In this document: in pieces, positions 1 through 11,440 of the stretch
Layout of the letters: each line of letters begins with the position of its first letter
Numbering within the stretch: position 1 is the stretch's first letter
Assembly: GCF_003144245.1 (NCBI RefSeq)
Contig: NW_020289975.1
Location: forward strand, 2,251,496 to 2,315,495
Source: Jaminaea rosea
Taxonomy: Eukaryota > Basidiomycota > Exobasidiomycetes > Microstromatales
Direction of reading: 5' to 3'
Length of the DNA stretch: 64,000 bases
Program-made: the position numbers and the translations under genes
Notes under the pieces: generated by a model
What the model was told of the DNA's origin: nothing
Seen by the model: only the letters and a program-made list of their open reading frames with translations
Database searches by the model: none

Positions 1-582
1 ATCCCTAGTCGTCCGTAGCTCTCGATCCCATCTGCGCGCACTCTCCTCCCTTTCCTTCTTCTCTACTCTCCGCTAGACCACCTACGTCGTCGGCCCAACA
101 AACATCCTCTGCAGGGCCGCCGCATACCTCCCTATCTCCTCCTCCTCCTACTCCTCGCCTTTTCAGCATCATATATTTTCGTTCGTTTGTCACATATCAG
201 TATTGGGGCTTCAACCGCCAATGTAATACCATCAAATACAGCTAGCTTCCAGCAGTCGTGTGAGCATCGCGCTCGATCTCCAAGCGGTGTGAGTGATGAG
301 CTCGTTGATTGCCAGCGAGCGGTCAAGCGGCAAACTGCATCCCTACCATCACCCGTATACGACTCGCCATGGCGTCCATCTGGGATCAATGATCAGCCGC
401 TCTGCAGCTCAGCGACATCATAGCCAGGGAGAGAAGCCGCAGTATCAACGACAAGAGCGAGGCACAGCACGTCAGGGCGCCTAGCCTCATCGATCCGGCA
501 ATGTCCTCGCCGTCGTCGCGTCTCATTCTGAACTTCACCGGCGTTCAAGAGCATGTGCTATCGTGCTCGACGCAAATGCATT
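1..582. other. Gene-free left edge
   Basis: No reading frame here resembles a protein I recognise. The first 180 bases are pyrimidine-rich on the + strand, with runs of ctcctc. This stretch probably holds the 3' flank of the VPS68-like gene, which ends at 583, plus flanking sequence of a gene outside the window. Small open frames exist on both strands, but all have the random composition expected in GC-rich DNA. Confidence 0.5.
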
Positions 583-1298
583 CTAGATCGTAAGGTTGTA
601 GTCGTACTCCCCCTCCGTCTGCTGTGCAATCCAAAGCGAGATGGTCGAGAGCATGAGGGCCGTGTTCTGTGTGTGCGTGGGCAGAAGAGCACGATGCGGT
701 GTCAGCTTCTCCGTCTCGATAGCCTTGTCTCCTCAATGTGCCTACACACCTGCGCGACGTTCGCGACACCGTAGTACTCCGGGTAGCCAGGCACGAGGTA
801 CTTGACGACCAACACCGTGATGCTCCCTGCCAAACCGCCAGCCATGAGGGCAAATCCAATGAAGAGGAACAGCTTAGCCCGCCACATAGTCGCGTCACCC
901 GCAAATGCTCCCCCTCCCCCACCACCGCCGCCACCGAACAATGCCCCACCAAGGCCTGCTTCTGCAAGCAAGCTCTTATCAATCAGATTTACCACTATCA
1001 TCCCCAGCGTCCCGCAAATCCCAGGGATCCAGTCTGCGAAGGAGACGACTACCTCCGGTTTCCCGTCCCATGGCTCACCGCGTCCTACGCCTGGAGGAGG
1101 GCGAGCAGAGATGGACGACAGGATGACTGCGTCGAGGAAAGTCCACCAACCGATGGCGAAGAGAGCCCCGGAGAGGTAGATGCCTAGTGTGCGCTTCGAG
1201 AAGAGGGAGGTGAGCCATGTCGGGAGGAGATGGGTGGGAAGAGGGACGAGACAGACACGACGGTTAGAGTCGTATCCACGGGATCGCGAGTAGGACAT
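583..1298 (-). CDS. VPS68: VPS68/TMEM50 (UPF0220) family four-span membrane protein
   Basis: Exons 1298-750 and 666-583 are separated by an 83-bp GT-AG intron (667-749), giving 210 residues. The yeast family member Vps68 acts at endosomes in vacuolar sorting. Four hydrophobic segments are visible: about residues 35-58, 80-105, 138-165, and one in the second exon (NTALMLSTISLWI). The family hallmark WxPGxxGTLGMIxVN is present in the second segment, and the protein ends in a short acidic tail, EYDYNLTI. A run of nine glycines sits in the loop between segments 2 and 3. The ATG at 1298 is the first that gives the short N-terminus typical of the family. Reading further upstream would need a non-ATG start. 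The gene diverges from the CwfJ gene across 218 bp. The last exon is not in frame with the first without the splice, which supports the intron. Confidence 0.85.
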
Positions 1299-1516
1299 GG
1301 CGGTGGCGAAGAGAAGGAGGTAATGGTTGAAGGTGCGAGGGAGGAAAGGAGGGAAGGGACGGCGAGGTGTGGAGAAGAGCCCTCGCGGATGCCGTCGTCC
1401 TGAGCCCGCACGCGACGACGGCTTTGGCACTGGCCTTCTGCTTCCGCCTTGCTCAAATCGCGTTTGGGAGCCTCTGCACATTTCTTCCTCTTCTCACACG
1501 ACAATTCAGCATCAAC
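1299..1516. promoter_or_regulatory. Divergent promoter, VPS68-like / CwfJ-like
   Basis: Only 218 bp separate the two start codons, so both genes must be driven from here and may be co-regulated. I see no clear TATA box or palindromic operator. Purine/pyrimidine asymmetry and GC richness are typical of a housekeeping promoter. Confidence 0.5.
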
Positions 1517-3934
1517 ATGCCAGAAGCCTCTTCGTCCAAGGCAGCGGCAACCTCTTCTTCGTCCTCATCAACGGAGGCGATGAAGATCTTGTCAGTCGGC
1601 CCCGCACGAGGCAACATCACCGGTCTGGTGTCCAAGACTGCCGCCATCCAGGCAAAGCACGGGCCCTTTGATGCCCTCTTCGTCACTGGAGACTTCTTTG
1701 GCAGTGATGACGAGCTCAATGAAGACGAGCAGCGCCTTTTGGACGGTCAAATGACCCTTCCGATGCCTACATACGTGGGCTACGGGAGAGCAAGACCGCC
1801 CAAGCGGGTAAGGGACCTCGTCAAGGCGGAAGAAGATGCAGCGACGACTTCAAATGGCGATAGGCTGCCTACTCGCTTGGCGGACAACCTTTACTGGCTA
1901 GCAAGAGATCAGGTCACTTGGGTATCAAAGGACAAAGCAGATGCGGAAGCGATACGGAGGGCTGCTAGGGCGAGAGGTGGAGACTATGTCGTCGATGAGG
2001 ATGCAGAGAGACGCGGCCTGCGAGTGGCTGTATGCGGTGGAGAGTGGAATGCTGAGGCTTGGGCAAAAGAGGTTCAGAGACAACCAGCGGAGAAGAACAC
2101 AGATGGCGAGGAGGAAGAGGAGAGTCGATACATCCTTCCCTCGACCATCAACCGACTCAGCGCGCACAAGGCCTTTCAGCCAATCTCGCCGACTCCACCC
2201 GCCCCTTCTTCATCCTCCTCAGTCCAGCATCAAACCCTAGCAGCAGCCCGCGCAGCGACTCAAGCCCTCATGGCCGCTGCCGCCGCAGCAGCGACTCCAC
2301 CCTCAAGACCGCACGTTGACATTCTCCTCCTTCCCTCCTGGCCCTCCGGCGTTTCCCTATTCTCCAAGACCTTTCCGCCTGCAGGCCTCACCGAGGAAGC
2401 CCGTTCATGGGGTCTACCCTGCTTGGCTGAGCTCACAAGAAGAAGTTGCCCACGCTACGTCTTTACGCCTGCGCCGATGGAGGCTGGGGAGGAGAGCGAT
2501 GGCGTCTTTTGGGAGAGAGAACCCTACACCACTTCGATGACCCCCGCAGCACCGCAAGCGCGATCTGCGGGCACCGGAGCGAACAGCGCCATGCCGCGTG
2601 CAGTTACTGCTGCAACCGATTCGCGGACTACCCGATTCATCTCTCTTGCGAAAGCAGCCAATGCGAGCAAGGTGCGCTGGTTTGTCGCGCTCAATCTCGC
2701 CTTTGCCGGGTCAGCGGGAGCCGCAGCTCCGCCGCCGAAGGGATCGACGATGAGTCCCTTTGGGCCGCCGCCCATGGCGACCGTAAACGGTGGCAAGCGC
2801 AAAGCAGACGACGATGATACGGATCAAGGGCTGGACAGCGCCGTCAATTTCAGGTGGCAGCAACGCGGTGGAGCCAAGAAGCAACGTGGCGAGGCCCATC
2901 AACAACGCAGCGACGATGCACCCCCACCCTCAGGGTACATCTGTCGAATCTGCGGCTCAGCAGATCACTACATTCGTCTCTGCCCGCACTCAGTGCAATC
3001 CTCCTCCTCCCGCAGCGGCGCCACCAGCAATGGCCTTCCCTCCAAACCCGAAGGGGCAGAAGCGGCTCTCGAGCCACTTCGCCGCAGACGAGAGCCGGTC
3101 ACGATGGTTGGCCCCGCAGACTGCTGGTTCTGCTTGTCGAACCCACAGTGTGCTAAGCACCTTGTCGTCTCCATCGCCGAAGATCTGTACGTGGCCTTGC
3201 CCAAGGGACAACTACCCCCTCCTGGACCAAAAAGAGTACCGGGTGGTGGACATGTGCTACTGGTGCCGATAGCGCATGTGGCTACACTTGCCGGCCCGGC
3301 GGAGAATATGCGCAAGCTCAGGGATGAGGTAGAGAGTCATCTCGCTAGCTTGGAGGGAATGTATGCGCATCACGGCTTTGGGCTGGCGTGCTGGTCTGTG
3401 GTTAAACTGAGCAACACCAGGGCGGGTCATTTGCAGGTGCAGTGTGTTCCTGTACCCGCGGCGATACAGGGAGGGGAGGATCTGTTGAGCTTTGTCCAGA
3501 AAGCTGCCGAGGAGAGAGGGTACGATCTCAAAGAGGTGCAGCCGGACACCACCCCGCTACCAGTCAAGCCCGGCCAGGAGAAAGCAAAGCGTCGCCTTGC
3601 GGCACATGCCACGGGCGAGGAAGAGTATTTTGAGATGCACATCTCCCTTCCTCCCCCTACTTCCTCCTCTTCCTCCGCACCTCAGAGCGCCACCTTCCTC
3701 ATGGATCTCTCCCCCTCTGCACCGGGCGCTAGCGGTGGCCGAGGCCCGCGCTTCGACTATCAATTTGCACGCACCACCCTAGCCCAATACCTGGGCGTGC
3801 CGGAGCGTGCTGATTGGCGGGCTTGCACAGGTGGTGGAGAAGAGGAGGAGGCTGAGCAGACGAAGGAGGTTAGAAGGCTGTGGAGCGAATGGGGACCGGA
3901 GGAGGAGGAGGAAGATGATGACGATGAGGAGTGA
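1517..3934 (+). CDS. DRN1: CwfJ/CWF19-like protein (Drn1/CWF19L1 type)
   Basis: A single exon of 805 residues. CWF19L1/Drn1 proteins associate with the post-catalytic spliceosome and assist the lariat debranching enzyme Dbr1. The N-terminus (about residues 20-330) is the metallophosphatase-like CwfJ region; it opens with KILSVGPARGNITGL and contains the FDALFVTGDFFG motif. A CCHC zinc knuckle, CRICGSADHYIRLC, lies near residue 475. It is followed by the HIT-like CwfJ C-terminal domain 1 (about 525-660), with CWFCLSNP, GGHVLLVPIAH and AGHLQVQCVPVP, and by C-terminal domain 2, which ends in a strongly acidic tail. The ATG at 1517 was chosen because the frame upstream opens only with GTG. Alanine/serine-rich inserts make it longer than the roughly 500-residue yeast protein. 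The zinc knuckle and both C-terminal domains make the family call secure; the symbol rests on the phosphatase-like N-terminus. Confidence 0.88.
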   Translation: MPEASSSKAAATSSSSSSTEAMKILSVGPARGNITGLVSKTAAIQAKHGPFDALFVTGDFFGSDDELNEDEQRLLDGQMTLPMPTYVGYGRARPPKRVRDLVKAEEDAATTSNGDRLPTRLADNLYWLARDQVTWVSKDKADAEAIRRAARARGGDYVVDEDAERRGLRVAVCGGEWNAEAWAKEVQRQPAEKNTDGEEEEESRYILPSTINRLSAHKAFQPISPTPPAPSSSSSVQHQTLAAARAATQALMAAAAAAATPPSRPHVDILLLPSWPSGVSLFSKTFPPAGLTEEARSWGLPCLAELTRRSCPRYVFTPAPMEAGEESDGVFWEREPYTTSMTPAAPQARSAGTGANSAMPRAVTAATDSRTTRFISLAKAANASKVRWFVALNLAFAGSAGAAAPPPKGSTMSPFGPPPMATVNGGKRKADDDDTDQGLDSAVNFRWQQRGGAKKQRGEAHQQRSDDAPPPSGYICRICGSADHYIRLCPHSVQSSSSRSGATSNGLPSKPEGAEAALEPLRRRREPVTMVGPADCWFCLSNPQCAKHLVVSIAEDLYVALPKGQLPPPGPKRVPGGGHVLLVPIAHVATLAGPAENMRKLRDEVESHLASLEGMYAHHGFGLACWSVVKLSNTRAGHLQVQCVPVPAAIQGGEDLLSFVQKAAEERGYDLKEVQPDTTPLPVKPGQEKAKRRLAAHATGEEEYFEMHISLPPPTSSSSSAPQSATFLMDLSPSAPGASGGRGPRFDYQFARTTLAQYLGVPERADWRACTGGGEEEEAEQTKEVRRLWSEWGPEEEEEDDDDEE

Positions 3935-4160
3935 GAAGCAGACGTGAGAGCAGACGGAGCATATCTTGTAGAAGGTCCATGAGAGGTATCTCATTTGCGA
4001 CATGCACATATTCAGCAAAGAAGGAGAAAGAAGGAGCGAAGTGGTATGAGTGTAATGTACGAAGATTCGTCTGGGGCAGGAGCAGCTCGTCCGCCTTGCG
4101 TCGGCGTCGTACGAGTGGCAGCAGGCAATCCACTGCAAACCAACGCGCGATGCACGCCCT

Positions 4161-7058
4161 TTACGAGATCACCACCCCGCGCAACCTCTTGGGCTCTTTG
4201 GCCCCACTCCCAGGAGGAGGCGAAGCGGCCGATGCCTGTCTTGAGTGTGCGGGCGTATACCATCGAGTGGGCGTGGAGGTATCAATCGTCGGATGGATTC
4301 GCGTATCAAAGAAGGAGTCTTGTGCCTTCTCCAACTGGGGAGTCGTTGGTCCCGTGGGGCCGAAGAAGCTCTTGGAGGCTGATCGGTTGTGCGTTGAGGA
4401 AATGGAGACGTCGTTGCTTGAGGAGCCAGAGGATGAGGGATCCATACTGGTGGATTGCCAAGCATGGTGGAAGCTTTGTGGGCTAGATGAGGCCGCCACG
4501 CCACTGCTCTTCCTCATCACGCCATGCGTCCACGAGTTGCGGCTTGCACTTCGAGTGAGGGAGGCAATCAGTGCTGGACCGACGTGTGAGGTCTTAGTTG
4601 CCACGCTGGCTGCGAAACTGCCCAGAGTCGATGAGGTAGGCGAGGCGAGACTCTCTGCTGAACCGCTCTCCCCGTCATCGGGCTCGCTACCTGGGTAGTC
4701 GTCGTCATCGTCAAAGTCGCTGTCGAATTCCCAGGTCTCGCCGCCCTCCCCCTCGCCTTCTTCTAGGCCGCTGGCATCATCGTCTGACGATTGATTGACC
4801 CAAGAGGGCAGGTCGGCGCCTGCAGAGGCCCCCGCCGTAGGCATGACCAGCCCGACACCTTCATCCGCACCCAAATGCTGTTTCTTGGCATTCACCGCCC
4901 TAGCCATTTCCCGCGCTCTGGTCTCCCCAGCTTCAACTCGCCGCTTCTTCTGCAGCGCCGCTTGCCTAGCCTTCCACCACCTTCCGAGCAGCACAGGCGC
5001 CAAGGACAGCATGCTGAGTCCAACGAGCTTGAGGAGCATCTCTCTCGTCCAAATCTTGGCCATGAGGATCTTGAGTCCGCCGCCGGCTTTGTGCGCCGCG
5101 CTGGTCAGCTTCGTCCTCTCGGATGCAAGGACATCGTGTAGCACTGCTGGGTTCAGGGGGGCGTCGTGGAAACCGCCAGCGTCCAGCTGCTCGCCTAGGG
5201 TGGTGGTGGCATCTGCGAGGGCCGCATCGACGGGTAGAGCCGCGACGACCTCGACCAGGATTTCACCGAGCTGGGCTGTTACAGCGTTCCAGGGTAGGGA
5301 ACCCAATGCCAGCGTCGTTGCGAAGGGCAGCAGCGGTACGTTGAGAATGCCGCAGGCGATGTTCATGACTCCATACGGGGTGAGAGGCAGAACTCGGAGA
5401 AGGAGCAAAATCGAGTACAGATTGCCGCTGCTGCTACCCCCCGACCCCTTCGAGTTGGCGCGTGCGGGGTACGGCGAGGCGCTGCGGGGCCTCGACCTCG
5501 AAGGCGTCGCTGATCGATTGTGCTGACGCCTGCGCTGCTGGCACTGGTCGCGCGACCCTCTCCGAGACAGCGGGATGTGCTGGCTTGTGGTACCCACGCC
5601 TCCGCCTAAAGCCTTGCGCATCACGCCGACGGCCTTGGTCATGCCGGGCATCTTGAGGACAAGCGGGGCGACGAGCGCGCTCATGATTGCAGCTCCCGAG
5701 CCTCCGATGGCCGTGAAGATGCTGAGCCAGATGGCAGCGCGCCATGTGCCGAACAGCGCTCCGAAGACGATGTTGGAGACAATGCTTCCCGGCACATTAA
5801 ATGCCTGCTTGTACGTAAAGAACAAGCATAGCACGAAGAGCGTGTGATGGTATGCGTGCGAGTTGGACGAGGCGTAGTCCCGTAGCGAGAGGCAGAGGTC
5901 CCGCATCTCTGAGAGGGACAGCTGCGTGAGGCTGTGTGACGGCATGCGCAGGGGTAGCGTCGTGAGAAGGAGCACGACGACCAGGGTCGAGAAGACGAAA
6001 AAAGTGAGAAGCATGAGAAGGGTAGGCATATGTTGCCGCAGAGAGCGCGAGCGCAGGCCCGCCTCGAACTGGGCCGTCACGTCACGCATCGAAAAGGCTC
6101 GGCGTGGCGTAGTCGATACTCCATGGCTGGCAATGTTGCGTGGTAGGAGTCCATCTGAGGCAAGAGCGCCGCCCGTGCCTAGGCTCATAGCTGAGGACGC
6201 ATACAGAGCTGGGGAGTCTGTACGACTGGTGGCCGGCATCGAAGCCGTCAAGGGCGGCGTCAACATTTGCTCGGACGAAGAGTTGCCTTGAGGCGCCCAG
6301 CTGGGCCACTTGCCATGCCCCTTTGCCCGACCTTCGTAGCCTTCATCACTCGTAGGCGTCAGCGGGGGCGAGTCGTCATTGAGGCCGTGGAGTCCAAAGG
6401 GCTGAATGCCAGCTTGCCTCGCCGAGGGTACGACGAGAGGCGACGGGCGCAACAGAGGCGCTCCGTTGTTGCGCTCGTACTCGTTGCTGGTGCGAGCCTT
6501 GGGTGGCCCTGCGTCCGAGTCGGCGAGCGGCGTCGAGGTATCAGGAGAGGAGGTAAAGAAGGACCTCAATCGAGTGGTCAAGCGCGGCCTGCGAGCAGTC
6601 TCGGGCACAGGCGCAGATGGCCCTCCACCATCACCTCCATCTCGCATGATATCCTGGAGCCTGCCCTTGCCCTTGGTGGGGTTCCTCGTGGGTGAGGAGG
6701 ACGGCGAGCCTGCTGCTGCTGCTGCGCCTAGTGTGAAGTCAGGCGTGCCCGGCCCTCGATCCAATGCATGGCCTATCTGCGCGTGCTCCTCTAGTGGGAC
6801 GACGGCAGCATCGCGAGACTTTGAGCCGACGGAGCGAGATCGCGTGCGAGTTGCTAGAGAGCCCGAGGCGTTGTATGAGGACGAGGCGTGAGCGCCTTCC
6901 CCATCGCCCGCGTATGAGTATTGCGGAGGATTGAGAGGTCGAGAAGATGATGGGGGCGATCGAGTTGAGCTGCCGTATGAGATTGATCGTGGTACCGGCG
7001 CTCGCTTTGGTGATGTCGGCGGCGAGCGCGACGATGATGCCTCAGCAGAGGACGGCAT
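4161..7058 (-). CDS. TVP38: TVP38/TMEM64 family membrane protein (VTT domain)
   Basis: A single exon of 965 residues. VTT proteins are Golgi/ER multispan proteins related to the scramblases TMEM41B and VMP1, and yeast Tvp38 resides in late Golgi vesicles. The first 340 residues are Ser/Pro-rich and look disordered. A transmembrane segment is near 345-370. The VTT core begins near 415, with the motif PGSIVSNIVFGALFG and a second half near 544-605 (LLLLRVLPLTPYGVMN and GSLPWNAVTAQLGE). Between the halves lies an insert of about 70 residues rich in Arg and Ser (5430-5600). A further membrane segment precedes an acidic, serine-rich tail ending at the TAA at 4161-4163. The protein is more than twice the yeast length because of its disordered ends. 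It converges on the CwfJ gene with 226 bp between stops. Confidence 0.87.
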   Translation of the reverse strand: MPSSAEASSSRSPPTSPKRAPVPRSISYGSSTRSPPSSSRPLNPPQYSYAGDGEGAHASSSYNASGSLATRTRSRSVGSKSRDAAVVPLEEHAQIGHALDRGPGTPDFTLGAAAAAGSPSSSPTRNPTKGKGRLQDIMRDGGDGGGPSAPVPETARRPRLTTRLRSFFTSSPDTSTPLADSDAGPPKARTSNEYERNNGAPLLRPSPLVVPSARQAGIQPFGLHGLNDDSPPLTPTSDEGYEGRAKGHGKWPSWAPQGNSSSEQMLTPPLTASMPATSRTDSPALYASSAMSLGTGGALASDGLLPRNIASHGVSTTPRRAFSMRDVTAQFEAGLRSRSLRQHMPTLLMLLTFFVFSTLVVVLLLTTLPLRMPSHSLTQLSLSEMRDLCLSLRDYASSNSHAYHHTLFVLCLFFTYKQAFNVPGSIVSNIVFGALFGTWRAAIWLSIFTAIGGSGAAIMSALVAPLVLKMPGMTKAVGVMRKALGGGVGTTSQHIPLSRRGSRDQCQQRRRQHNRSATPSRSRPRSASPYPARANSKGSGGSSSGNLYSILLLLRVLPLTPYGVMNIACGILNVPLLPFATTLALGSLPWNAVTAQLGEILVEVVAALPVDAALADATTTLGEQLDAGGFHDAPLNPAVLHDVLASERTKLTSAAHKAGGGLKILMAKIWTREMLLKLVGLSMLSLAPVLLGRWWKARQAALQKKRRVEAGETRAREMARAVNAKKQHLGADEGVGLVMPTAGASAGADLPSWVNQSSDDDASGLEEGEGEGGETWEFDSDFDDDDDYPGSEPDDGESGSAESLASPTSSTLGSFAASVATKTSHVGPALIASLTRSASRNSWTHGVMRKSSGVAASSSPQSFHHAWQSTSMDPSSSGSSSNDVSISSTHNRSASKSFFGPTGPTTPQLEKAQDSFFDTRIHPTIDTSTPTRWYTPAHSRQASAASPPPGSGAKEPKRLRGVVIS

Positions 7059-8115
7059 GACGCGCGCGAGTCTGGGTGAATCTATGCTGTGTAGACGATG
7101 CTCTTCAATTCTTCATCGCCGTCGTGTAAATGTCAAATCTGAGGATGATGAGAAGAGTGAAGAGAGAGGAACTAAGCTGAGCCGCCGCTGTGTGCTTTAG
7201 CCGGCTAGTCGTCGTTGTCGAGGTTCTCTCGGGCGTTTTACCCAGTCGAAAGCGGCGTCTGTGTCCCGCTCGCGTGAGGTGGGCGAGGTCTGTTTGCCTG
7301 CGTACTTCGCTTGCTTGGCGACGACGTTAAGTGGATGCGTGTGGGCTATCGAGAAAAGGAAAAGAGGGATGGGTGCAACCCAAGAAGGAGCTGGTGTTGT
7401 CGACGGGTCGTATGATTGTTTGGTTCAAGACGATAGAGATGTCATGGGAGCCCTTGATGACCAAGGTCAGCTCAGTGTTGCCAAGCCGTTTTGGAGCGCT
7501 CATTCGTTCGTTAGGGCCCAGCTAAACTCCGTCGGGTAGATTTCTACCGGCGAGCAAGCAATAGCAAGGCCGGAAGCTCAGCTCCGGCGGCGCTTCTCCT
7601 CTCAGACGGAGCGGCCGACGAGCCCCGAGCTCAGTAAGGGCGCGAAAACACCACAAAGATGTGAATGGCCCCAGATTGTAGTCACAGAGTCAAGTGCCAG
7701 ACCTTCGTCTTCTCTTCAAAGCGTGGGAATCACGACCGAGTCTATCGAAGGTATCCACAGGGAAGAGGAGATGCTCTCGAGGAAGGGTGCTTTGCCTCTG
7801 CGAGGGAGGCGGTCAGGAGCCAAAGTCTCTCTGGTCCTCTTGATGAGCCTCTTTGTCTGGCGTAAAGCGATGGCACTGTTCGCGCCAAGCCACATCAGCA
7901 ATCGATGAGCACCTCTGTCCCGCCCAAAGACGAGCTTAAGTGCCTGGCACCGGGACTATGCTGCCGCGATCTGATGATATTGAGGAGTGCGGGGCCGGCG
8001 GCGTGTGGAAGGACGTGACGCGGGAGGATTGAAAGTGGAGAAAGTCGCAGCGGCTGGCCACGCCCGACATCTTCTTCCTCGAGATCCTACATACCCTCAG
8101 TCCCATCCGCTCGAG
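7059..8115. promoter_or_regulatory. 1-kb divergent intergenic region, TVP38-like / ERMP1-like
   Basis: This is the largest divergent spacer in the window. It contains several short open frames on the + strand (for example 7261-7539), none of which resembles a protein. It must contain both promoters and 5' UTRs. I see no inverted repeat or tRNA, and no convincing TATA element. Confidence 0.5.
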
Positions 8116-11100
8116 ATGCCTCCGAAGAAGGCGACTGCTGCCAAGGGCAACGGTGCATCTGCGAAGAAGGCAGACGCCGTAGCGACATCCAACGGCTCGC
8201 CAAGGACCGCTCCAAGGGCATCATCGACGACGCAGCCGTCTCGCACGACGCGTCCGGCTCCCACGCCCAACTCGCCTCGATTCCTCGTTGCCCTAGCCGC
8301 CTTCTTCATTGCAGTCGCCTCGACGGCCCTGTTCTTCCACTATCGTCTGCCTGCACCCATCTCATCACTCCAGACTGCAGCATCAGAGGCTGCAGGTCGA
8401 GGCGCCCTCTTCTGCGAGGAGAATGTGCACAATCTCATCAACAAGCTGTCCGTCGAGATTGGGTACCGCATCGTCGGTACGAGTCAACACGTACGCGCAG
8501 AGGAGTGGTTGCTCGAGGAGCTGCGCAAATTTGAGGGTACACACAATCTGGGACCAGAGGCTGGCAACGTCGAGGTAGAAGTTTGGCAGCAGATCGGCAA
8601 CGGTGCACATCGATTCGACTTCTTGGATTCGACGGTGTACAAAAAGTACTATGGCATGTCAAACGTCATTGTCCGCGTCTCGGATGGCACTGAGGCGTCC
8701 AAAGCCAACAGCGTCCTTGTCAATGCTCATCTTGACTCGACGCTCCCTTCGCCTGGGGCCGCCGACGATGGCGTAGGCGTCGGCATCATGATGGAGCTCG
8801 TCCGCATCTTGACGACGCCCGGCGCCAACAGGAAACCATTGAGGCATTCGGCCATCCTTCTCTTTAACAATGGCGAGGGTAAGTTGTGTGCGCAGAGACG
8901 TTGTAGTGTCTGATCAACTCATCTTGTTTCCTCTCTTCCCCACGCCCAGAATCCTTCCAAGACGCGTCGCACCTCTACATTACCTCCAACCACTCCACGG
9001 TCCCGTCCGTCAAGTCCGTTGTCAACCTCGAAGCCTGTGGCGTCTCGGGCCCAGAGCTCGTCTTCCAAGCCTCCAATCCTGAGATGATCCGTGCGTACCG
9101 TCATGCACCTCACCCATTCGCCACGGTACTCGCAAACGACGTCTTCTCTAGCGGTATCGTGCTCAGCGACACAGACTACCGGCAGTTCATGGAATACGGC
9201 AAAATCAAGGGTGGGCTCGATATGGCCATTGTGGGTAACTCGTACCTGTACCATACGAGGAAGGACATACCGCAGTACATCGACCGTGGTGTAGTCCAGC
9301 ACTTCGGCGAAAACGTTCTGGGAATCGTAGAATATCTCATCACCGACCCGACGTCGCAGCTGTCCAGTATCGCCTTCACGCCAAAGTACGAGGCCCCCAT
9401 CTACTTCTCCCTGCTGGGCTCGCTCTTCATTAACTTGCCTGCGAAAATCTTCAGAGGTCTATCCATGGGTATGTCTGCTTTCACGAATTTCCAGCTGCAG
9501 TCGAGCGTCAAGGCCGACAAGCACTTTGGAGCCCTCAAGGCTACAACGCTCAGCATCTTGGGCGCATTTGGAAGCCTCGTTGCCGCCCTTATCGCGAGCA
9601 ATGCTGCAGCTCTCGTCATGACTCAGGGGCTTCGCAAACCATTGAGCTGGTTCTCACACGAATGGCTACCCGTCCCCCTCTATGCGCCTCCCGCAATCGC
9701 GGCCATCCTGGCCGTTCAGCTAGGCATCTCGAAGCTCATTCAGCGCGAGCACCAGCCGTACCTCGAGAGAGCGTCACTCAACGGTCTCATCCTCCTTTTC
9801 CTCGCCGGTCTCATCGGTCTCAACGCATTTGCCATTGGATCGGCCTACCTGTGCGCCCTGGGAGCTCTGACCTTGCTCGTCGCCATCACGATCAATGACT
9901 TTGCGCTCGTGGGTTGGGGAGAGATCGAGCTCAAGCGCGTTGCTGTCAACAAGCGCGTGCACCCGGCTACGTACTTCGTGCTAGCCATCACGCCGGCCGT
10001 TGTAGGCACAGAGGGTCTGACTAGCTTCCTTGACCGTGAGTGCGGCGAGGCGCATATCGCGAATGCGCAAAGCTAACAATCCCTCGCCCGCTATTAGTCT
10101 TCGTTCCTCTCATGGGTCGCACGGGCGACATCTCGCCGGCGGACCACATCCTCGCTTCAATCGTCGCCGCGCTCAGCTTCCTCAGCCTTCCCATGCTAGT
10201 GCCCCTCGCTCACCGCTTCGGACAACCAGCACTGCGCCGCGCGATCATGGCGGCCGTCACCACCTCTGTCATAGCCATGGCAATCTATGCCTCGCCCACC
10301 GTGAAGCCCTTCGACGAGATGCACCCACAGCGCCTCTTCGTCCACCAAGTGCACAACGTCACCTCAGGACAGTGGTGGATGAACCTCGGATCGGCAGACC
10401 CTTCCCCGCCGAGCATCTTTGCCGGGCTAGCTGCCGGCCTGCAAGAGCAGTTGGGCATGCCTGACGGGGTGGCTGAGCTTCAGGAGATGAACGAGCGCAA
10501 CCCTGACTTCGATATACTGTACCCAGTCTCGGCCTTCATTACGCCGTACAAATTCAGGTTGCCCGACCCTGCGGCTGGTTCGAAGGAGGTCACGCGCTGG
10601 AACAGCGGCTCCTCCTCCTCATCATCATCAAGCTTCGTTGTACGTGCCGTCGACGAGACTCTCGACCTCACCACCGGCACACGACGTGTCACTCTCCATG
10701 TGGATCACCCGCGCATCATTTGGAGCGTGCTGGCCTTTGATGGGGAGATACTCGAGTGGGACCTGCCCGTCACCCCGCCTGCCGGATACCGTCGTCACCA
10801 CATCAAGGAAGTTTCCCGCTTCGGCCAAGACACCTGGAGCGTCTCGCTTCTCTTGAAGTTGCAGCCTGAGCAGCTCGAGGCAGCCAAGGCGAGGGAGGAC
10901 AAGAGAGATGGTGTGGTCAGCATGGCGGATCACGAGGAGCTAGTCAGGGTTGACCCACAGAATGAGGCAGACACGGTTGCCTCGCATCATTTGCGAGACC
11001 AGTCGAGGCTGCGCATCGATTATTCAGGACTTTGGGGAGAGGCAATGTACCCTCAGGCGGAGAAGTCGGACGATGTTGAGGTACTGGAGAGCAAAGGAGT

Positions 11101-11197
11101 TGAGACATTCAGGAAAATGGATGGTTGGCTTCAGCGAGAGCATCCTGAGGTCGACGCCATGCTGCTCAACGTCATCGCGGGGGTGGCGATCGTGTGA
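8116..11197 (+). CDS. PFF1: ERMP1/PFF1-type M28 membrane metalloprotease
   Basis: Three exons, 8116-8878, 8950-10035 and 10098-11197 (introns of 71 and 62 bp, both GT-AG), give 982 residues. Family members are zinc aminopeptidase-like enzymes anchored in the ER (ERMP1) or the vacuolar membrane (yeast Pff1). An N-terminal signal-anchor lies at about residues 55-77. The lumenal M28 domain follows: NAHLDST carries the first zinc ligand His and an Asp, GAADDGVG the bridging Asp, and NNGEESF the catalytic and ligand glutamates. The last motif is created across the first splice junction. SDTDYR and YLYHTRKD supply the last ligands. About eight membrane segments and a lumenal C-terminal domain complete the protein. 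All expected metal ligands are present, so it should be active. The ATG at 8116 begins a lysine/alanine-rich cytosolic tail. Confidence 0.92.
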
Positions 11198-11440
11198 GAG
11201 AGACACTCCGAGGGAAGACGACGTCAAGATGGGCACGCATGGTTGTGATTGTGGCTCGTTGAATCGCACTTCTGTAGAGTAGCAGTATTGCCTGTTCGAA
11301 TGCAGCGTTGATCTCGAGACATTCCATCGTGGTTTGTGAGCTCCTGCTTGGCCGTGACGCTGTGCGACTTCCTCTCCGCGCTAATCTCGGCCCGCCTGTC
11401 CGCCTTCTTACCTCCCACCCTCAACATCGCAAAGCGCAGC

